From assembly GCA_015501075.1 (NCBI GenBank), contig JADNYJ010000035.1:1-64000 (forward strand): a stretch of 64,000 nucleotides of DNA, written 5' to 3'. This DNA is from Gymnopilus junonius (taxonomy: Eukaryota; Basidiomycota; Agaricomycetes; Agaricales; Galerinaceae). The notes under the pieces are model-generated. The model ran no database searches, had not been told where the DNA came from, and saw only the letters and a list, made by a program, of their open reading frames with translations. Positions 1-11,655 of the stretch are shown here, in pieces (the first letter of the stretch is position 1; each line of letters starts with the position of its first letter). The position numbers were made by a program, and so were the translations under genes.

Positions 1-1246
1 AAGTATAATGAAACATCGGAAAACCATTGACGAAGATGCCTTTGTTTCCCTGAGGATTACTTTATTTGTATCTGCATTCCATCGGTGTCATGGCACACAG
101 CCGAGAGGCAGGGATCTACAGCATGAATAGGGTTGAGGACGATAGTCAAGTTCAACGTTGACTTTAAATTGGGACTGGAGGTACTCTACTAAGTAGGGTT
201 ATTTGGTTAGATTTACTGTAAAGCCTGTAAAGCCAGATATTTTTAGCACGGACCCAAGGATGGCGTCCCGGAACACATCAGAACTCGTCCAGTTCTGGGC
301 TAGGTGTGATGTGATTGCAACATGAAGGTAACCGAGCTTGCGGAAAAAAAGTCAATTACAAAGGCTTTTTTTAGAGTCATGTATGTACAGTAGGGACTCC
401 AGGGAAATTTTTTGGTAAAAGAGAATAGAATTACCAAAATTTCAGCATTCTTTTCAGGAGGCAGAGAAATTTTTTGAAGTTCAGAGGTATGGAAAAGACG
501 TGTCTAGAGTGTACATGAGCTCACACCGGCAAGCTCGGGAGAGCGCTTGAGCCACCCATCACTCCGAGGCTCTGGCTTTACAGCGGAAATGAACCAGCTC
601 ACTTTGTGTAAATCCAGGGTAAAGCGAGCTGGATTTACCGTAGATCCCTCCACATAAGCTACTTATTGAACTTATGTCCACCAAAAGGAATACTTATTGA
701 CTTGAACCAGCTCAAATTGCAGCCTGCAGAAGCAGTACCCAGTTCAACTGCATTGAAAAGGCCACTGCCACTGTCTATTCCCATTGTAATATATTTAGTA
801 CATGTTTCTGTATTTCTGTGTAATTATTATGGTACATAAGATGTGTTTAAGCAAGGGAGGGAGGGAACAGAGCTCGAGACGAGACCGAAGACGGCTGCCG
901 AAGACGCATCCCGCTGCCAAGTGATGGGCTGAGAAGTGGGCTATTTTTGGGCCGCCCAGCACATCAGTCCCATCAATCCGCCCTCGGTGTCCATCCCGAT
1001 CGAGCTGGGGAAAGCCGTGCCTGCAAGTTCTCTCGACTTTGGAGGACACCCAGGCGCTCGAACGCGACGCGTCCGCCCTCGATTGCAGGTCACGAGCACG
1101 TGACTCTCGGCACGCTCGGCGCCTGCCCAAGCCCCCCGTAAATCCCTCGGCATAAGTAGGGTTATTTGTTGCTGCGGTCACCTGACAGCCCCTAAATCCT
1201 CCTAAACCAACCTTGCCATTCAACTGCATCCTATTCAGACTACAAA
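1..1246. other. Intergenic region upstream of the DJ-1 gene
   Basis: I see no supportable gene here. The stretch from about 540 to 720 holds short inverted and direct repeats around the words GTAAATCC and CTTATTGA. A 15-bp word (AAGTAGGGTTATTTG) occurs at about 191 and again at about 1153, so the interval could be the footprint of an old insertion. Positions 880-1140 are GC-rich, and the long open frames there lack any recognisable domain. The last 100 bases would serve as promoter for the gene starting at 1247. Confidence 0.5.
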
Positions 1247-2194
1247 ATGCCATCAGCTCTCATTCTTATCGCAGACGGAACGGAAGAGATGGAATTGTGA
1301 GCTCAACGCCTTTGTTCGAGATGAACGGTTGATGCATATCACCATACCCGACGTTCCACTGCAGCACCATTACATACGACACTCTGGTGCGGGGAGGTAT
1401 AAAGGTCACTTCTGCGTACGTACCAGATGTCGCGTCCCCCACTCTTCAGCGCATCAGCCCCCCTACTGCGAAGTGTTCGAGGGGTATTCACATCATGCCG
1501 GATGTCTACTTCGATCTATCTCTCTGTGGGCCCGTGAATACTCATTGCTGCGGAACATTTCATTCAAGTGCTTACTACGCGGTGCACAGGACATCTTTGA
1601 CCTTGTTGTTATTCCGGGAGGTGCGAAGGGTGCCGAAACAATGTCCAAGCATCCTTCTGTTCAAGAACTTGTCAGGCGATACATCGAGAGGAACAAGTTG
1701 GTCGGCATGATCTGTGCAGGTGGTCCTTTCCTTTTTTCCTTCTGGTCTCATCTAAAGGTACTCCTTATGACGCGTAGGGAGCCTCGCAGCAAAGACGGCC
1801 AAGCTGCCCCAACAGCCGCTTACCTCCCACCCCAGCGTCAAAGCTGAGTTGGAGCATGGCAAGTACTCTAGTCAAGCCATTGATAGCAATGTAATGTTTT
1901 CCTGTATAGATTTCGAATATCTGGAAGACTCCGTTGTCATCTCCAATAATCTGGTGACAAGGTGAGATCTGGCATTTTTGCTCTTCTAAAGGGACGATGA
2001 CTGAACCAAAGGATAACTTTAGTCGAGGGCCGGGTATTATCCTTTGGTCTTTCCCATGCTCTTTTCCTGATAATTTGTTTCTTTCAGGCACTGCTTTCCC
2101 CTTTGCTCTGACTCTCGTGGAATTATTATGCGGGTCCGAGAGGAGAGAAGAAATTCGCGGTCCTATGGTCTTCCCGCCCGACACACCTTTCTGA
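1247..2194 (+). CDS. DJ-1/PfpI family protein (ThiJ-like, predicted glyoxalase/deglycase or chaperone)
   Basis: I infer seven exons: 1247-1296, 1365-1533, 1590-1719, 1778-1858, 1910-1961, 2023-2033 and 2088-2194, giving 199 residues in one frame. That is close to the usual DJ-1 length of about 190. The N-terminus ALILIADGTEEMEF carries the conserved acidic residue of the family. The nucleophile elbow is VGMICAGS, with the reactive cysteine. Further family signatures are LVVIPGGAKGAE, VISNNLVTSRGPGTAF and ALTLVELLCG. DJ-1 proteins are cytosolic or mitochondrial redox sensors, reported to act on glyoxals or glycated products; the activity here is inferred. Two oddities: intron 4 begins GCAAGT (a GC-AG intron), and exon 6 is only 11 nt long yet encodes part of the conserved SRGPG motif. 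The start is the first ATG of the conserved frame. Confidence 0.85.
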
Positions 2195-2649
2195 ACTTTA
2201 TTTCCACCTTGATTTCCTCCTGGAGAGTCGAGACGACCCATCCAATGTTTGAGAATGCGAACCGCGTCGACTTTGAATGTATGATATTGTTCACAATCAC
2301 GAGAAGTGTACTGTATTCTTTTACATATATTTTCAATCTCTGGACTAATGCGATTCTAAAACGAAGAGTTTCTTAGTCAAGGTGAGCGATGATGGGAGAC
2401 TGGAATGAATCTCGCCCGAGTCGAGGAATGCTCTTCGGGTTATTTTGCTTGGACCAAGTTCCACCTTGCTGAAAAGTAGAGTTTCATTCCAATAAGTGGG
2501 AACCTGTCTTCGCAATCACGCAATAAGGTAAGTAGGTCATCTTTTTTCAAAATCGTTATGAATGTTACTTATGGTGCACACGATGTTCAGATATTGAGAG
2601 AGTATAGAAAACAAAACTGAAAAGGGATGTAAGGAAAGACAAATCGCCC

Positions 2650-3233
2650 TCAGCCTTGTTTCCCATTGAAGCTTTCCTCCTCGAGAGCAAGTTCACGAGA
2701 TTCTTGCGTAAGCTCGCAGGGCGTGCAGCACAGTGCAATGCAGCAGTCTCCAACGGCTCCACCTTTGATGTTGTACCGACCCCTGATGTTTCCGCGGGTG
2801 CCCATCTGGTGAAAAGTAAACATCGTACAGGACAAATATCGAAACACATGGAATACTTACCTGCATAGCCCATCCACAGCCACAGAAGGTAAGGCAACCG
2901 TGGACCATGCAGTCGCCGTTGCAGAAACTGCCGCCGTGCTCAGGGTCAGGGTAGCCCTTGTTGTTGAGATGCTCATAACGGTGCTTGACGTTGCTGTAGG
3001 TGATGCATGGGAAGCAAGTGGCAATGAGACCTAATCATACGAAAAGCCGGTTGTCAGTATGCCTTGAGAAGCCCATCTAGATGGCACTCACAAGTTGTAA
3101 TGTCCTCAAAGCACCCAAACAGGCTTTCGCTCCATTCACGACCGTCTCCTTCGACAGGGAGATTTTTCGAGTTGCGATTGCCACCGCCAACGTTCATACC
3201 AGGCGTAGCCGTGGGCTGCTGAGTGTAAGCCAT
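2650..3233 (-). CDS. PLAC8 family cysteine-rich protein
   Basis: Three exons (3233-3092, 3030-2861, 2805-2650, read on the minus strand) join in frame to 155 residues with canonical splice sites. After a short Gly/Asn-rich N-terminus comes the PLAC8 core: ESLFGCFEDITTCLIATC, then a Cys-rich segment with GDCMVHGCLTFCGCGWAMQ, and a second CC-containing block with GDCCIALCCTPCELTQESRE. These Cys clusters and the terminal CELTQESREL box are typical of the family, which includes plant cadmium-resistance and fruit-weight proteins and small fungal membrane-associated proteins. The hydrophobic Cys-rich blocks suggest membrane association; the molecular role in fungi is not settled. A TATA-like word lies about 100 bases upstream, near 3335. 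Confidence 0.85.
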
Positions 3234-4324
3234 TTTAAGGTATAGTGTCGGGGGGGCGAAAGCGACTTTTGGGATGGGCGGCAGGAAAGAAACCTAAACC
3301 TCGTAAACCCGAAATTTAGCTCATTATATAGGTGTTCGGCTCTTCGAAGACAAATATGTGGGTAACAACAAGTGGGTAGGCACGAGTTTCAGGGTCATAG
3401 ACCCTGTACACCGGAGTGAAGAACATTCCCCAGCGCTAGTTAGCGATATAACGGACTTTTTTCAGAGAAGCCTCCCACGATGAGCGCTGGGTGATTATCC
3501 GCGCATTCGTCGGGTTGAAGAAAGAATTTGGGCACAGACCTACTCATCGAAGGGGGACTACAGAGCTGAAAATAATGCCCATAGAGACGGTTTCTTATTC
3601 TACTACTTACCCGATAATCGGTTCAGCACCCGCAGACCTTCATTCTGGACTCCCTGGACATCCCTGGACATCCCCTGGATTCCCTTGATGTATTCCAAAT
3701 CTAAAGTGCCCACATACAAGCACTCGTTGCATCCACTGTGATGCATAAAAATCGATGTGTGGACGTCCTCAATCAAAGCCTGTATGAACATAACGTCCAT
3801 GAGATAACCAGTTGTCCACAACCTCTCGCCTGCTACTACTCTGGGTATGTAGCGAAATTCAAACACTAGGACAAATTCAAGGCAGAATGAAATTGCTTGA
3901 ACAGGGTGGCACTGTTCCTGATTTCAAGTAATATACCGCCAAGAAAAGGGCTGGGCTAACTGTTATACCTACTAGACCCTAGGATCACCGTCTTGACATG
4001 GGCGGCGGGCGCTGATCCTAATGATGGGTGTGAACATGCTGAAGAAGCCCTTTCAACCTTCTATCTTTGCGGGCGTAGATGTGAGATGATCAATCTGCCA
4101 AAATTTTTGACGATCACCTTTAAATTCATTGCAATTTGCAAAAACATTGAAGATAATACATAGAGATGATACATAGATTCCACTGGATCGCCCCCAGATC
4201 TTTTGCTTGTATTTTCATCAGTGCTCGGCAACCCTTCGAAACCTGTGTCAAGTGGGAAGCAGCTTAAGCATCAATTCGAGGAAAGAGCCTGTTCCGAATT
4301 ATTATGGAATATCCTCCTGCAATA
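3234..4324. other. Intergenic region with no clear gene
   Basis: This holds the promoter of the PLAC8 gene (TATATA near 3335) and otherwise decayed-looking AT-rich sequence. A short open frame on the minus strand at 3603-3866 (87 codons) reads as protein-like but has no domain I recognise. I do not call a gene. Confidence 0.4.
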
Positions 4325-4744
4325 CTATGCACACGGACCTTCTACCTCCTCGTCCTCCGTCGACTCCTTTGCTTCTTTGCCTTTCGATGCCGCCAACAAT
4401 TTTGACACTTTGCTTTCCAATGCTTTAGCATGCTCTTCAAGTTTCTTGAGCTGCTGCTTCATCACAGAGTCCCGCTCCTCTCACTCCCTTTCCCACTGCT
4501 TGAGCACTTGCTGAAACTCCACTGCAGGCAGGTTGTCCTTCATGTCAGTCTCATGCCGCATCCGTAACCTTTGCATATCAGCCTCATGCTTCATTCGCCT
4601 CTTATCCATCTCCGCTTCATGCTCCCATCGCCTTGCCTGCATGTCGGCTTCCCATTCTCTGTGCCGGTTCTCTTTGTGAGCTTGCCATTCCCGTTCCTCT
4701 TTCCGATGCTGGTAATCCCTTTCTTCCATCTCAGCTCCTTTCAT
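4325..4744 (-). pseudogene. Coiled-coil protein relic with one in-frame stop
   Basis: From the ATG at 4744 the frame encodes a strongly charged helix built on EADMQ/HEADM-type heptads rich in Arg, Glu, His and Met. It meets a TGA at 4481-4483. The same frame continues for about 50 codons (VMKQQLKKLEEHAKALES and an acidic tail) to TAG at 4325-4327. The continuity of the coiled coil across the stop suggests one ancestral ORF with a nonsense change. No promoter or intron is evident. A similar relic lies at 29904-30277, so this may be a dispersed repeat-borne ORF. Function unknown. Confidence 0.5.
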
Positions 4745-5161
4745 GACCCGGGGAGGATGCTATTAAGGATCAAAATTGATGGTTGGCTTATGCAAGGGCG
4801 TTATGTAGGTGTTCAGATAAGTGCCTGGGGGGTACAAGAATGAGGGGCGATTTACTGACTACAAGTGAAACTTGAGACTGGTTTCACCTAAAATCGGTGC
4901 TCACTGAAATATGAGTGCGCTGGCTGCAGGGGAATTATACGGAAAGCTGACATGAGGTGCAAAAGATTGGGCTGGCAAGAGAGTATGTCGTGGATTGCAA
5001 GTACGAAGGATGAAGACCTAAAGCTCAACGGCGGGCTGAGATGAGAATGAAGCCACTCTATTTCATAACAGAGCCATGATTTCGACTAATATTATCCTCG
5101 TGTTGCCTCCTACAACGTCACGATCAACTGCTGCGACAAGGGATTAGAGCGAAGCGTTATG

Positions 5162-6880
5162 CTATGTTCGCACTACGAGGAATTGTTCAGGTACATCAGG
5201 GCTTCCATAGGGTGCCAAAGTACGATGGGCTTGCAAAGCGCCTTGGTCGTCAACGACTATTTTACGCTCGACCTGTCGATGAAGGTATATCAGTGAACTG
5301 GAAGAAGGCAGAAGGAGAAGTTAGCTCACCTGCCACACCCTTGCATTGCATCCGAATTGAGTGATACTGGAGCTGCATCGATCGATAACAGACAATGCTT
5401 GGTCTGGGCGAAGAACCGGGTATGCATCCATGAAGGCTTCCAGCGGATAGTTAATATGCACTGTTCGTAGTTTCCTGCATAGGATAAAGCCTCAGATAAT
5501 TGTTCCTACAACACCGCAAACATTAGCATTATATAGGTGAAGCGCAGGAGAAAAAAGACGTACTAATGAGCTTGGTTCTACCACAACGAATAGTTGCTCT
5601 AAATTCACGCATTTGACGCAAATGTTCTGTATCGCTTCTAAGCTTATTAACATCCTGTGGATCGAAAATCGGACTAAACGAGTTCCATGCATCAAAATCA
5701 ACTTGCTCCAGAGATCATCCGTCAGGGGAGACTCGAAGAAGGCGCCTGTCGAGTAGATCTGGAAGAGTTCTAGTGAGAGAGGCTGAGGAGATCGATGACC
5801 CCTGAGATCCATTCCTTCATTGGCACCTGCTGTTGGACTGTCAGAGTCACAGAACGGAGACGCTTTAGAACGCCCGATTTGGTGCACTGGCTGGCAAATG
5901 ACTTCATGTCCTACGAAAAAGGTAAGCTCCTTAGATTCAGAGTAAAGCCTAATCAACTTACAAATTTCGGAGAAACGCCTTCTAATCCAAGTCCGACCAG
6001 TCCATCCACGTTCGGGGATACAAGGGCCCAAACACCGCGATGCGTAACCTTTGGACATCCCGTAAGATTCAAGTGGTCGAGGTTGACGAGGTAAGGCGCA
6101 ATGGATTCTAGTAGGCTGTCGGTAATAATGGTGGATGCCTGCTAAAAAATCAGATGTCGCAAAAGAGTAATGCAAAATGGAGAGACCTTGCAAATAAGTG
6201 TAAAATTTCTCAGAGTATGACCCGTAAAAGATAACCATGTGCCTAGTTGGGAAACAACGACAGTGCTAGGCATGATGAGGGATATTCGGTTGAGATTGCG
6301 GAATTGCAACAGCAGCCGCGGGTCGTAGTGGCCATCATTATGTCCATTGAGTTCTAGGTCCCGTAGGTTGGGGCACTGGACAAGAGCTTCGAGAATTTCT
6401 GAATTCAGAGAGCCGTCCCGAGTCCATGTACATGCTCTTAAACCAGTACAATTCCGAAGACCGCGTTGGACGTGGTGAAGGATGTCACCATCTAGGAGGG
6501 TTATTGCTTTTGGGAAGTCCCTGATTTCTGAAGACAAATGCGTACAGTTAGTGCAGGTGTTTATATCTCAAAGGCCGAGCGACGGACCTAGTTTGTGCAA
6601 AAGGTTTGCCAGGTAAGGGTGTCGGGATAGGGTATCGAATAACTTGATGACCTGGCAAAAGTTCCGATGTCAAACACAAAGCCATGTAAACTTGTGAGGA
6701 AGTCACCTTGACCTTTCCTTCCCTGTGCCATGAATATATAGATATCCTATCGTATAATCTGGGAGTGGCAAACGATCGGAAAGTCTTGTCAACTAAGCAT
6801 GCTGAAGCGAGATGCTGAGGCTTTATGACATGTTCCAATATTTCAGGCAGTAATTCGATAGGAAGATCCAGAAACAGCAT
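5162..6880 (-). pseudogene. F-box/LRR protein gene with two apparent single-base deletions
   Basis: The ATG at 6880 opens an F-box (LDLPIELLPEILEHV, ACLVDKTFRSFATPRLYD), so the protein would recruit substrates to an SCF ubiquitin ligase. Exons 6880-6707, 6651-6588, 6527-6187, 6138-5962 and 5910 onward join with good splice sites into degenerate leucine-rich repeats. The ending VWQVERKIVVDDQG...PEQFLVVRT with stop at 5162 is typical of a basidiomycete-expanded F-box family as I remember it. Near 5775 the frame shifts between LLSLS and LELFQIYSTG, where one base appears missing. A second shift lies near 5475, between EQLSEALSYA and KLRTVHINYP. Either the gene is newly broken or the assembly lost bases; otherwise the gene looks full length. 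Confidence 0.7.
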
Positions 6881-7059
6881 TCAGAGGGCCCAGGACCAGA
6901 AAATGGATGACAGAGGCACTTCATTATAGGTCTTTACGTAAGGATGATGAATGAGAATGGGCCGCAATATTTGTTTGGTTGTAACCAAATAGATCTGCTT
7001 GTAACTTCGAGATTCAAGCCAAACCAAAGCCAAACGCCTCTTGAACCTCAACCACTACC

Positions 7060-10000
7060 ATGTCTGATGAAGAGGACCACAGAATGTTTCAAAACGATGA
7101 GGACGTAGAAGATGCTCCTGGTGCTGAGGAAGACGTCGAGCAGGGAGACGAGGAAATGAATGACGTTCCGAATAAAAGCCAGTCATCAAGACGCGACCAT
7201 GGTGAAGACGGAGGTCCAGAAGAAGGGGAGGAAGAAGAAGACGACGACGACGACGACGATGTGGACGGAGAAGACGACGATGAGGCTCCGGGCAGAAAGG
7301 CCCGAAAGCGGGCAAAAGTGGGCGGCACATATTCTTATTGCGCCCTTCATGCTAATGTGATTCCCTGCTTCAGCATCGCCATAAACGCTCTGCTGTAAGC
7401 CGTTTCCTCGACATTGAAGCCGAGGTCAGCGAGGAGGAAGAGGAAGAAGAGGAGGAGGAAGAATTTGGAGCGGGTACGATTTCTGAGAGCCATTATTGGT
7501 TGGTACTTGACTAATTCCGCTAACAGAGGGCTTCATTACAAACGAGAACGAGGTGGACGATGAGGTTACAAGACGGAACCATGCTCTTCTTGATACTACG
7601 CGTCATTTTGAAGAGGAGGACATGAGAAGTCCTGAAGAAATTGCTAGAGCAGTCGCCCGTCGCCACAGAGATCGAGCAGTGCCGTATACAGGCGACATGA
7701 ACGAAATTCCTCAACGCCTTCTTATGCCGTCCGTGCACGATGCCAGTCTTTGGCAAGTCCGTGTGAAGGTATATGTTCTGCATATTATATTCAGAATGAC
7801 ATCTAAGTGTGGATTTAGCCCGGCCGCGAACGAGATATTGTGTTCAGCCTTATGCGGAAAGCCATCGATGTTGAATTTACTGCTCGTCCCCTCAACATTC
7901 TATCCGCATTCCAGCGGGATTCATTGCCTGGCATGATCTACGTCGAAGCTCGCAGCTCCAAGCAGGTACAGGACGCGTGTAATGGCCTTGTCGGCGTCTA
8001 TCCCAGTCGCGGAATCCAACTTGTACCTATCGAAGAAATGGCAAGCCTTCTTCAAATCAAGAAGAAGGAAACAACGTTGGTACCAGGTACATGGGTGCGC
8101 ATTCGACGCGGAAAATATGTCGGAGACCTCGCTCAGGTGATGGACCTGACGGATACAGGAGAAGATGTTGGATTGAGGCTAATTCCACGAATTGACCTGA
8201 ACCCTCGTGACGAGGCTGCTCTGGATGCTCAAGGCAAGAAACGCAAGAAAGGAGTTTCCGGGCCTGGTGCAGTCCGTCCTCCTCAGCGATTGTTCAATTA
8301 TGAAGAGATCTTGAAAGTTTACGGACGCAAAAACGTCACCAAGCGAAACATGGCCTATGTATTCCAGAATGATACCTACAAAGATGGATTTTTGGAAAAA
8401 GACTTCAAGGCGAGCGCTCTGATCACGGAAGACGTAAATCCAACTCTGGACGAAATCACCCAATTCACCAGACGACAAGACGGGGGCGACGATAATATTG
8501 TAAACTTGTCGGCCATCGCGGAAGCTTCCCGAAAAGCAGCCATCGCCGTTCTTCAGCCCGGAGATCATATTGAGGTTTTCGAGGGAGAGCAAGCTGGTGT
8601 TCATGGTGTCGTTGACGAGATTGCTGGTGATATTGTCACGATCACTGCTCAAGGCTTGGACCTGGATGGACAGAAGATGGAGATACCTGCTCGGAGTGTT
8701 AGGAAGAGGTTCAAGCCTGGTGATCATGTCAAGGTCATGGCTGGTCAAAATGCCGATGAAACGGGTTTGGTCGTCTCGGTATCTGACAACGTTGTAACAT
8801 TTGTATCGGACATGTCGATGCAGGAGGTAAGCTGGATGTCCTCTGGTGATATCTAAAACTTACCAACTATTGTGTTCCCCCGCTAGATCTCAGTCTTCTC
8901 TAAAGATCTCCGAGAGGCTGCTGAAGTTGGTTCAGGCAGCAACATCGTCGGAAACTATGAACTTTACGACTTGGTGCAGCTTGAGTAAGTGATGTTTCTT
9001 TCCGTCTGTCATGCGCTCATGCCTAACGGTGTCACTTAGTGCCCAAACTGTCGGTGTCATCTTCAAGACTGAAAGAGACTCTTTCCGTGTTCTTGATCAA
9101 AATGGTCAAGTTCGCCTCGTCCAGCCTCATCAGATCGCTATGCGTCGTGACTCCTCAAAAGCTATCGCGACTGACTCTGAAGGTCATGAATTACGTATAA
9201 ACGACAATGTGAAAGAAATTGATGGCGAAGTAAGTACAACATAGCTTCCTTTCCTGACTATTTCTAATCTGAATCATAGGGTCGAAAAGGTGGTGTGTTA
9301 CACACCCACCAGGCTTACTTTGCGTTCTTGCACAACAGGGATATCACAGAAAACGGTGGTGTCTTTGTTACTCGCACGCGCTCTCTTGCGTCTTTGGCTC
9401 CTAAAGGAAATGTAATCAAACCTGGGGCTGATTTATCTAAGATGAATCCAGCCTTGGTTGCGCCTTCTGGTGGAATGGTCGGGTCTGGGGCGATGGGCCG
9501 TGGACCTCGAGATCGTGATATCGGAACGACGGTCATGGTGGTCAAGGGTGCTCATAAAGGCTACGTCGGCACGATCAAGGATACAAATGGATCCATTGCG
9601 CGTGTTGAACTTCGGACGGGGAATAAACTCATCATGATCGAAAAGGAGAAGTTGTACAGAAGATAGTAAATTCCATTACTTTGTACTGTGGTTCTTTTTT
9701 GCTTACCCAATGTATTTCCTAGCCCGGATGGCAGATTAGAGAAACTAAGCCATGCTCCAAAAGGGCAAGGAGGGCCAAGAGGGAACACCAACCCCTACCA
9801 CGGGTTCGCAGCCCCCAGCGGCGGGCGCACACCGTTCAACGTCGGGAAAACTCCCAACCCCTACTCCGGAGACTCACGCACGCCAGCATGGAACGCGTCC
9901 TCCCGCACCCCCAATCCATACGGGGACAGCCGCACACCAGCATGGAACGCGTCGTCTCGCACGCCCAACCCCTACGCAGCCGATGGCGGCAGGACACCTG

Positions 10001-10977
10001 CGTGGAATGTGTCGAGCAGGACGCCTAATCCGCATGCGACAGGTGCTAATGCGAGTGCGGTGGGTGCGGCTGGTGGTGCTGGTGGGTGGGGAGGTGCGAC
10101 GCCTGGGAGAACGACGGGTGGGTGGCAGACCCCCGGGAGGCCTACGGCTCCTACGTCTTCGGCGTGGGGTGCTCCTTCGAATGGGTGGAGTCCGCCTAGG
10201 CCTACCGCTGGGGGAGATCCATGGAATAGCAGTTGGGTCAGTTCTTTTTTTTTTTTCTTTTTTTTTTTTGATTCCGTCCTAATTTCTGTTTATCTTGGTA
10301 TTGACAGGGTGCCCCAACACCTGCTGCAGCTCCTACGCCTGGATTACATGGTGGCCCAACGCCTGCATATGGCCAGACGCCCGCGTATGGTGCACCTACG
10401 CCTGCTGCTGTTACACCTGGTGTATTCGGTGGTTCTTCATACTCTCAAAACACACAGCAGAAGATGGTCAGTCCCCCTCTATATATCTACACTTCAATTA
10501 CTCACATGATATTCTCTAGTTCTCGACGACAACTGGATTTTCGACAAAACACTTGTCAACTACCTCCAACGCCTCAAGATCCGAGTTGTGAACACCAAAG
10601 GCGACCAATATCTCGGTGGCGACTACGAAAATGAAACAGGGCGGATCATGGCTGCCCAGGAAAACCCGGGTGTATTCCAGCAGACCGCGCGCGTACGCTT
10701 GGACAAGACGGGCGAGGAGCGGTCCATCCAGGCGCAGTACATCCGGCCGCAGTTGCCCAAGTACATGGAGGAAGTGGTGGTGGTGCTGACGAGCAAGGAC
10801 CAGGAGGCGAGGAAGGGCTTGGTGTTGGTGGTGAGAGACCATCCGGATTATAGTGGGAAGGAGGATCCGGGCGATGGGAGTACTGTGCCGGTGGTGGTTT
10901 CGAGCAAGGCGACTCCGGCGGATATCGATCAGGTTTTTGCTAGTACGATTGTGCCGTTGTATGAGGAGGTGTTGTGA
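7060..10977 (+). CDS. SPT5: Transcription elongation factor SPT5 (DSIF/NusG-like large subunit)
   Basis: Ten exons (7060-7317, 7374-7473, 7527-7768, 7819-8826, 8887-8984, 9040-9229, 9280-9665, 9723-10236, 10308-10470, 10520-10977) sum in frame to 1138 residues, close to yeast and human Spt5. Order: a very acidic N-terminus (residues 1-120), the NGN domain (about 195-290, with LWQVRVKPGRERDIVFSLMR), several KOW domains (TWVRIRRGKYVGDLAQV, GDHIEVFEGEQAGVHG, GDHVKVMAGQNADETG, TVMVVKGAHKGYVG), and a C-terminal repeat region rich in SRTPAWNASSRTPNPY. The final KOW-like domain starts LDDNWIFDK. Spt5 with Spt4 clamps RNA polymerase II in the nucleus and controls pausing and RNA processing. The intron at 10471-10519 must use a weak donor (GTCCCC) to keep frame, although GTCAGT lies five bases upstream. 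The start ATG follows an A-rich leader. Confidence 0.95.
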
Positions 10978-11341
10978 GGGGGGCGGGGTATACTGGGCAT
11001 GCCTTTTTCTTCTTGTTCTTTTTTTTGCGAGATACTTTTGGTGGAAGAGATGGGCCATATTTTAATGTTTTTTTATATTTTTGTTACCGTTGATGCTTAG
11101 ACTGATGTGTGTTCATTTCAAAGCTATTTATCATGTGTATTATAATCCAATCAAAAAATTTCTAGGAACTAGTTATTTCTTGATGCTGGTAGCATGTTAT
11201 GCAAAAGAAGGCATGAATTTGGGAAGCATCGAGATGGGAGTTTATAATGGGTCGAAGGGTGAATTTAGTCAAAGTTGCCGAGAGCGATAATTACATCAAC
11301 TTTGGACTTTGATCGGCATCCACCACCACGACGACACGACG

Positions 11342-11592
11342 ATGGCCAAGGAGAAACTGCCGCTCGAGGCGCGTCGAATACGCCTGATAATCGTTTCATT
11401 ACCCATTCTGGTCGCGTCATCGCGTAAGTTCTTTCACTTTATAAATTCCAAGCCCTTGCGCGTAGACTGACGGCGCATGCAGTGGTTCTGTATAAACGGC
11501 TCGTTCTCGGAGAGGAGCAGAGAAAGCTACCGCAGACGATCGATACGCAGAATAAGGACATGAAGCTTTTGGATACGCAAAAGAAGGAATAG
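11342..11592 (+). CDS. Small single-pass membrane protein, 63 residues
   Basis: Two exons (11342-11423 and 11483-11592) join in frame with canonical GTAAGT and CAG sites. The product starts MAKEKLPLEARRIRL, has one hydrophobic helix (IIVSLPILVASSLVLY, residues about 16-31), then a charged tail ending TQKKE. Basic residues before the helix and the short length resemble small inner-mitochondrial-membrane proteins, but I do not recognise a family. It lies between SPT5 and MIC10. Because the protein is short, the splice-consistent frame is the main evidence that it is real. Confidence 0.65.
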
Positions 11593-11655
11593 AGTGAAGT
11601 GGTATGTCATGGCGATATGTACTAGAGGGCGGGGTGTTTTTAACAAGTGCTCTAT

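Noticed and set aside
191..1167. A 15-bp direct repeat (AAGTAGGGTTATTTG) bounding about 960 bp
   Set aside because: It could be a target duplication or old terminal repeat, but no inverted ends or coding content support a mobile element.
795..1253. A 152-codon open frame on the minus strand upstream of the DJ-1 gene
   Set aside because: It lies in a GC-rich patch, overlaps the DJ-1 start region and has no recognisable domain; it is probably chance.
3603..3866. An 87-codon minus-strand frame that looks protein-like (HHSGCNECLYVGTLDLEY)
   Set aside because: No partner exons or known domain could be found, so only a relic is possible.
8179..8748. A 189-codon minus-strand frame within SPT5
   Set aside because: It is the reverse shadow of the NGN/KOW exon of SPT5.
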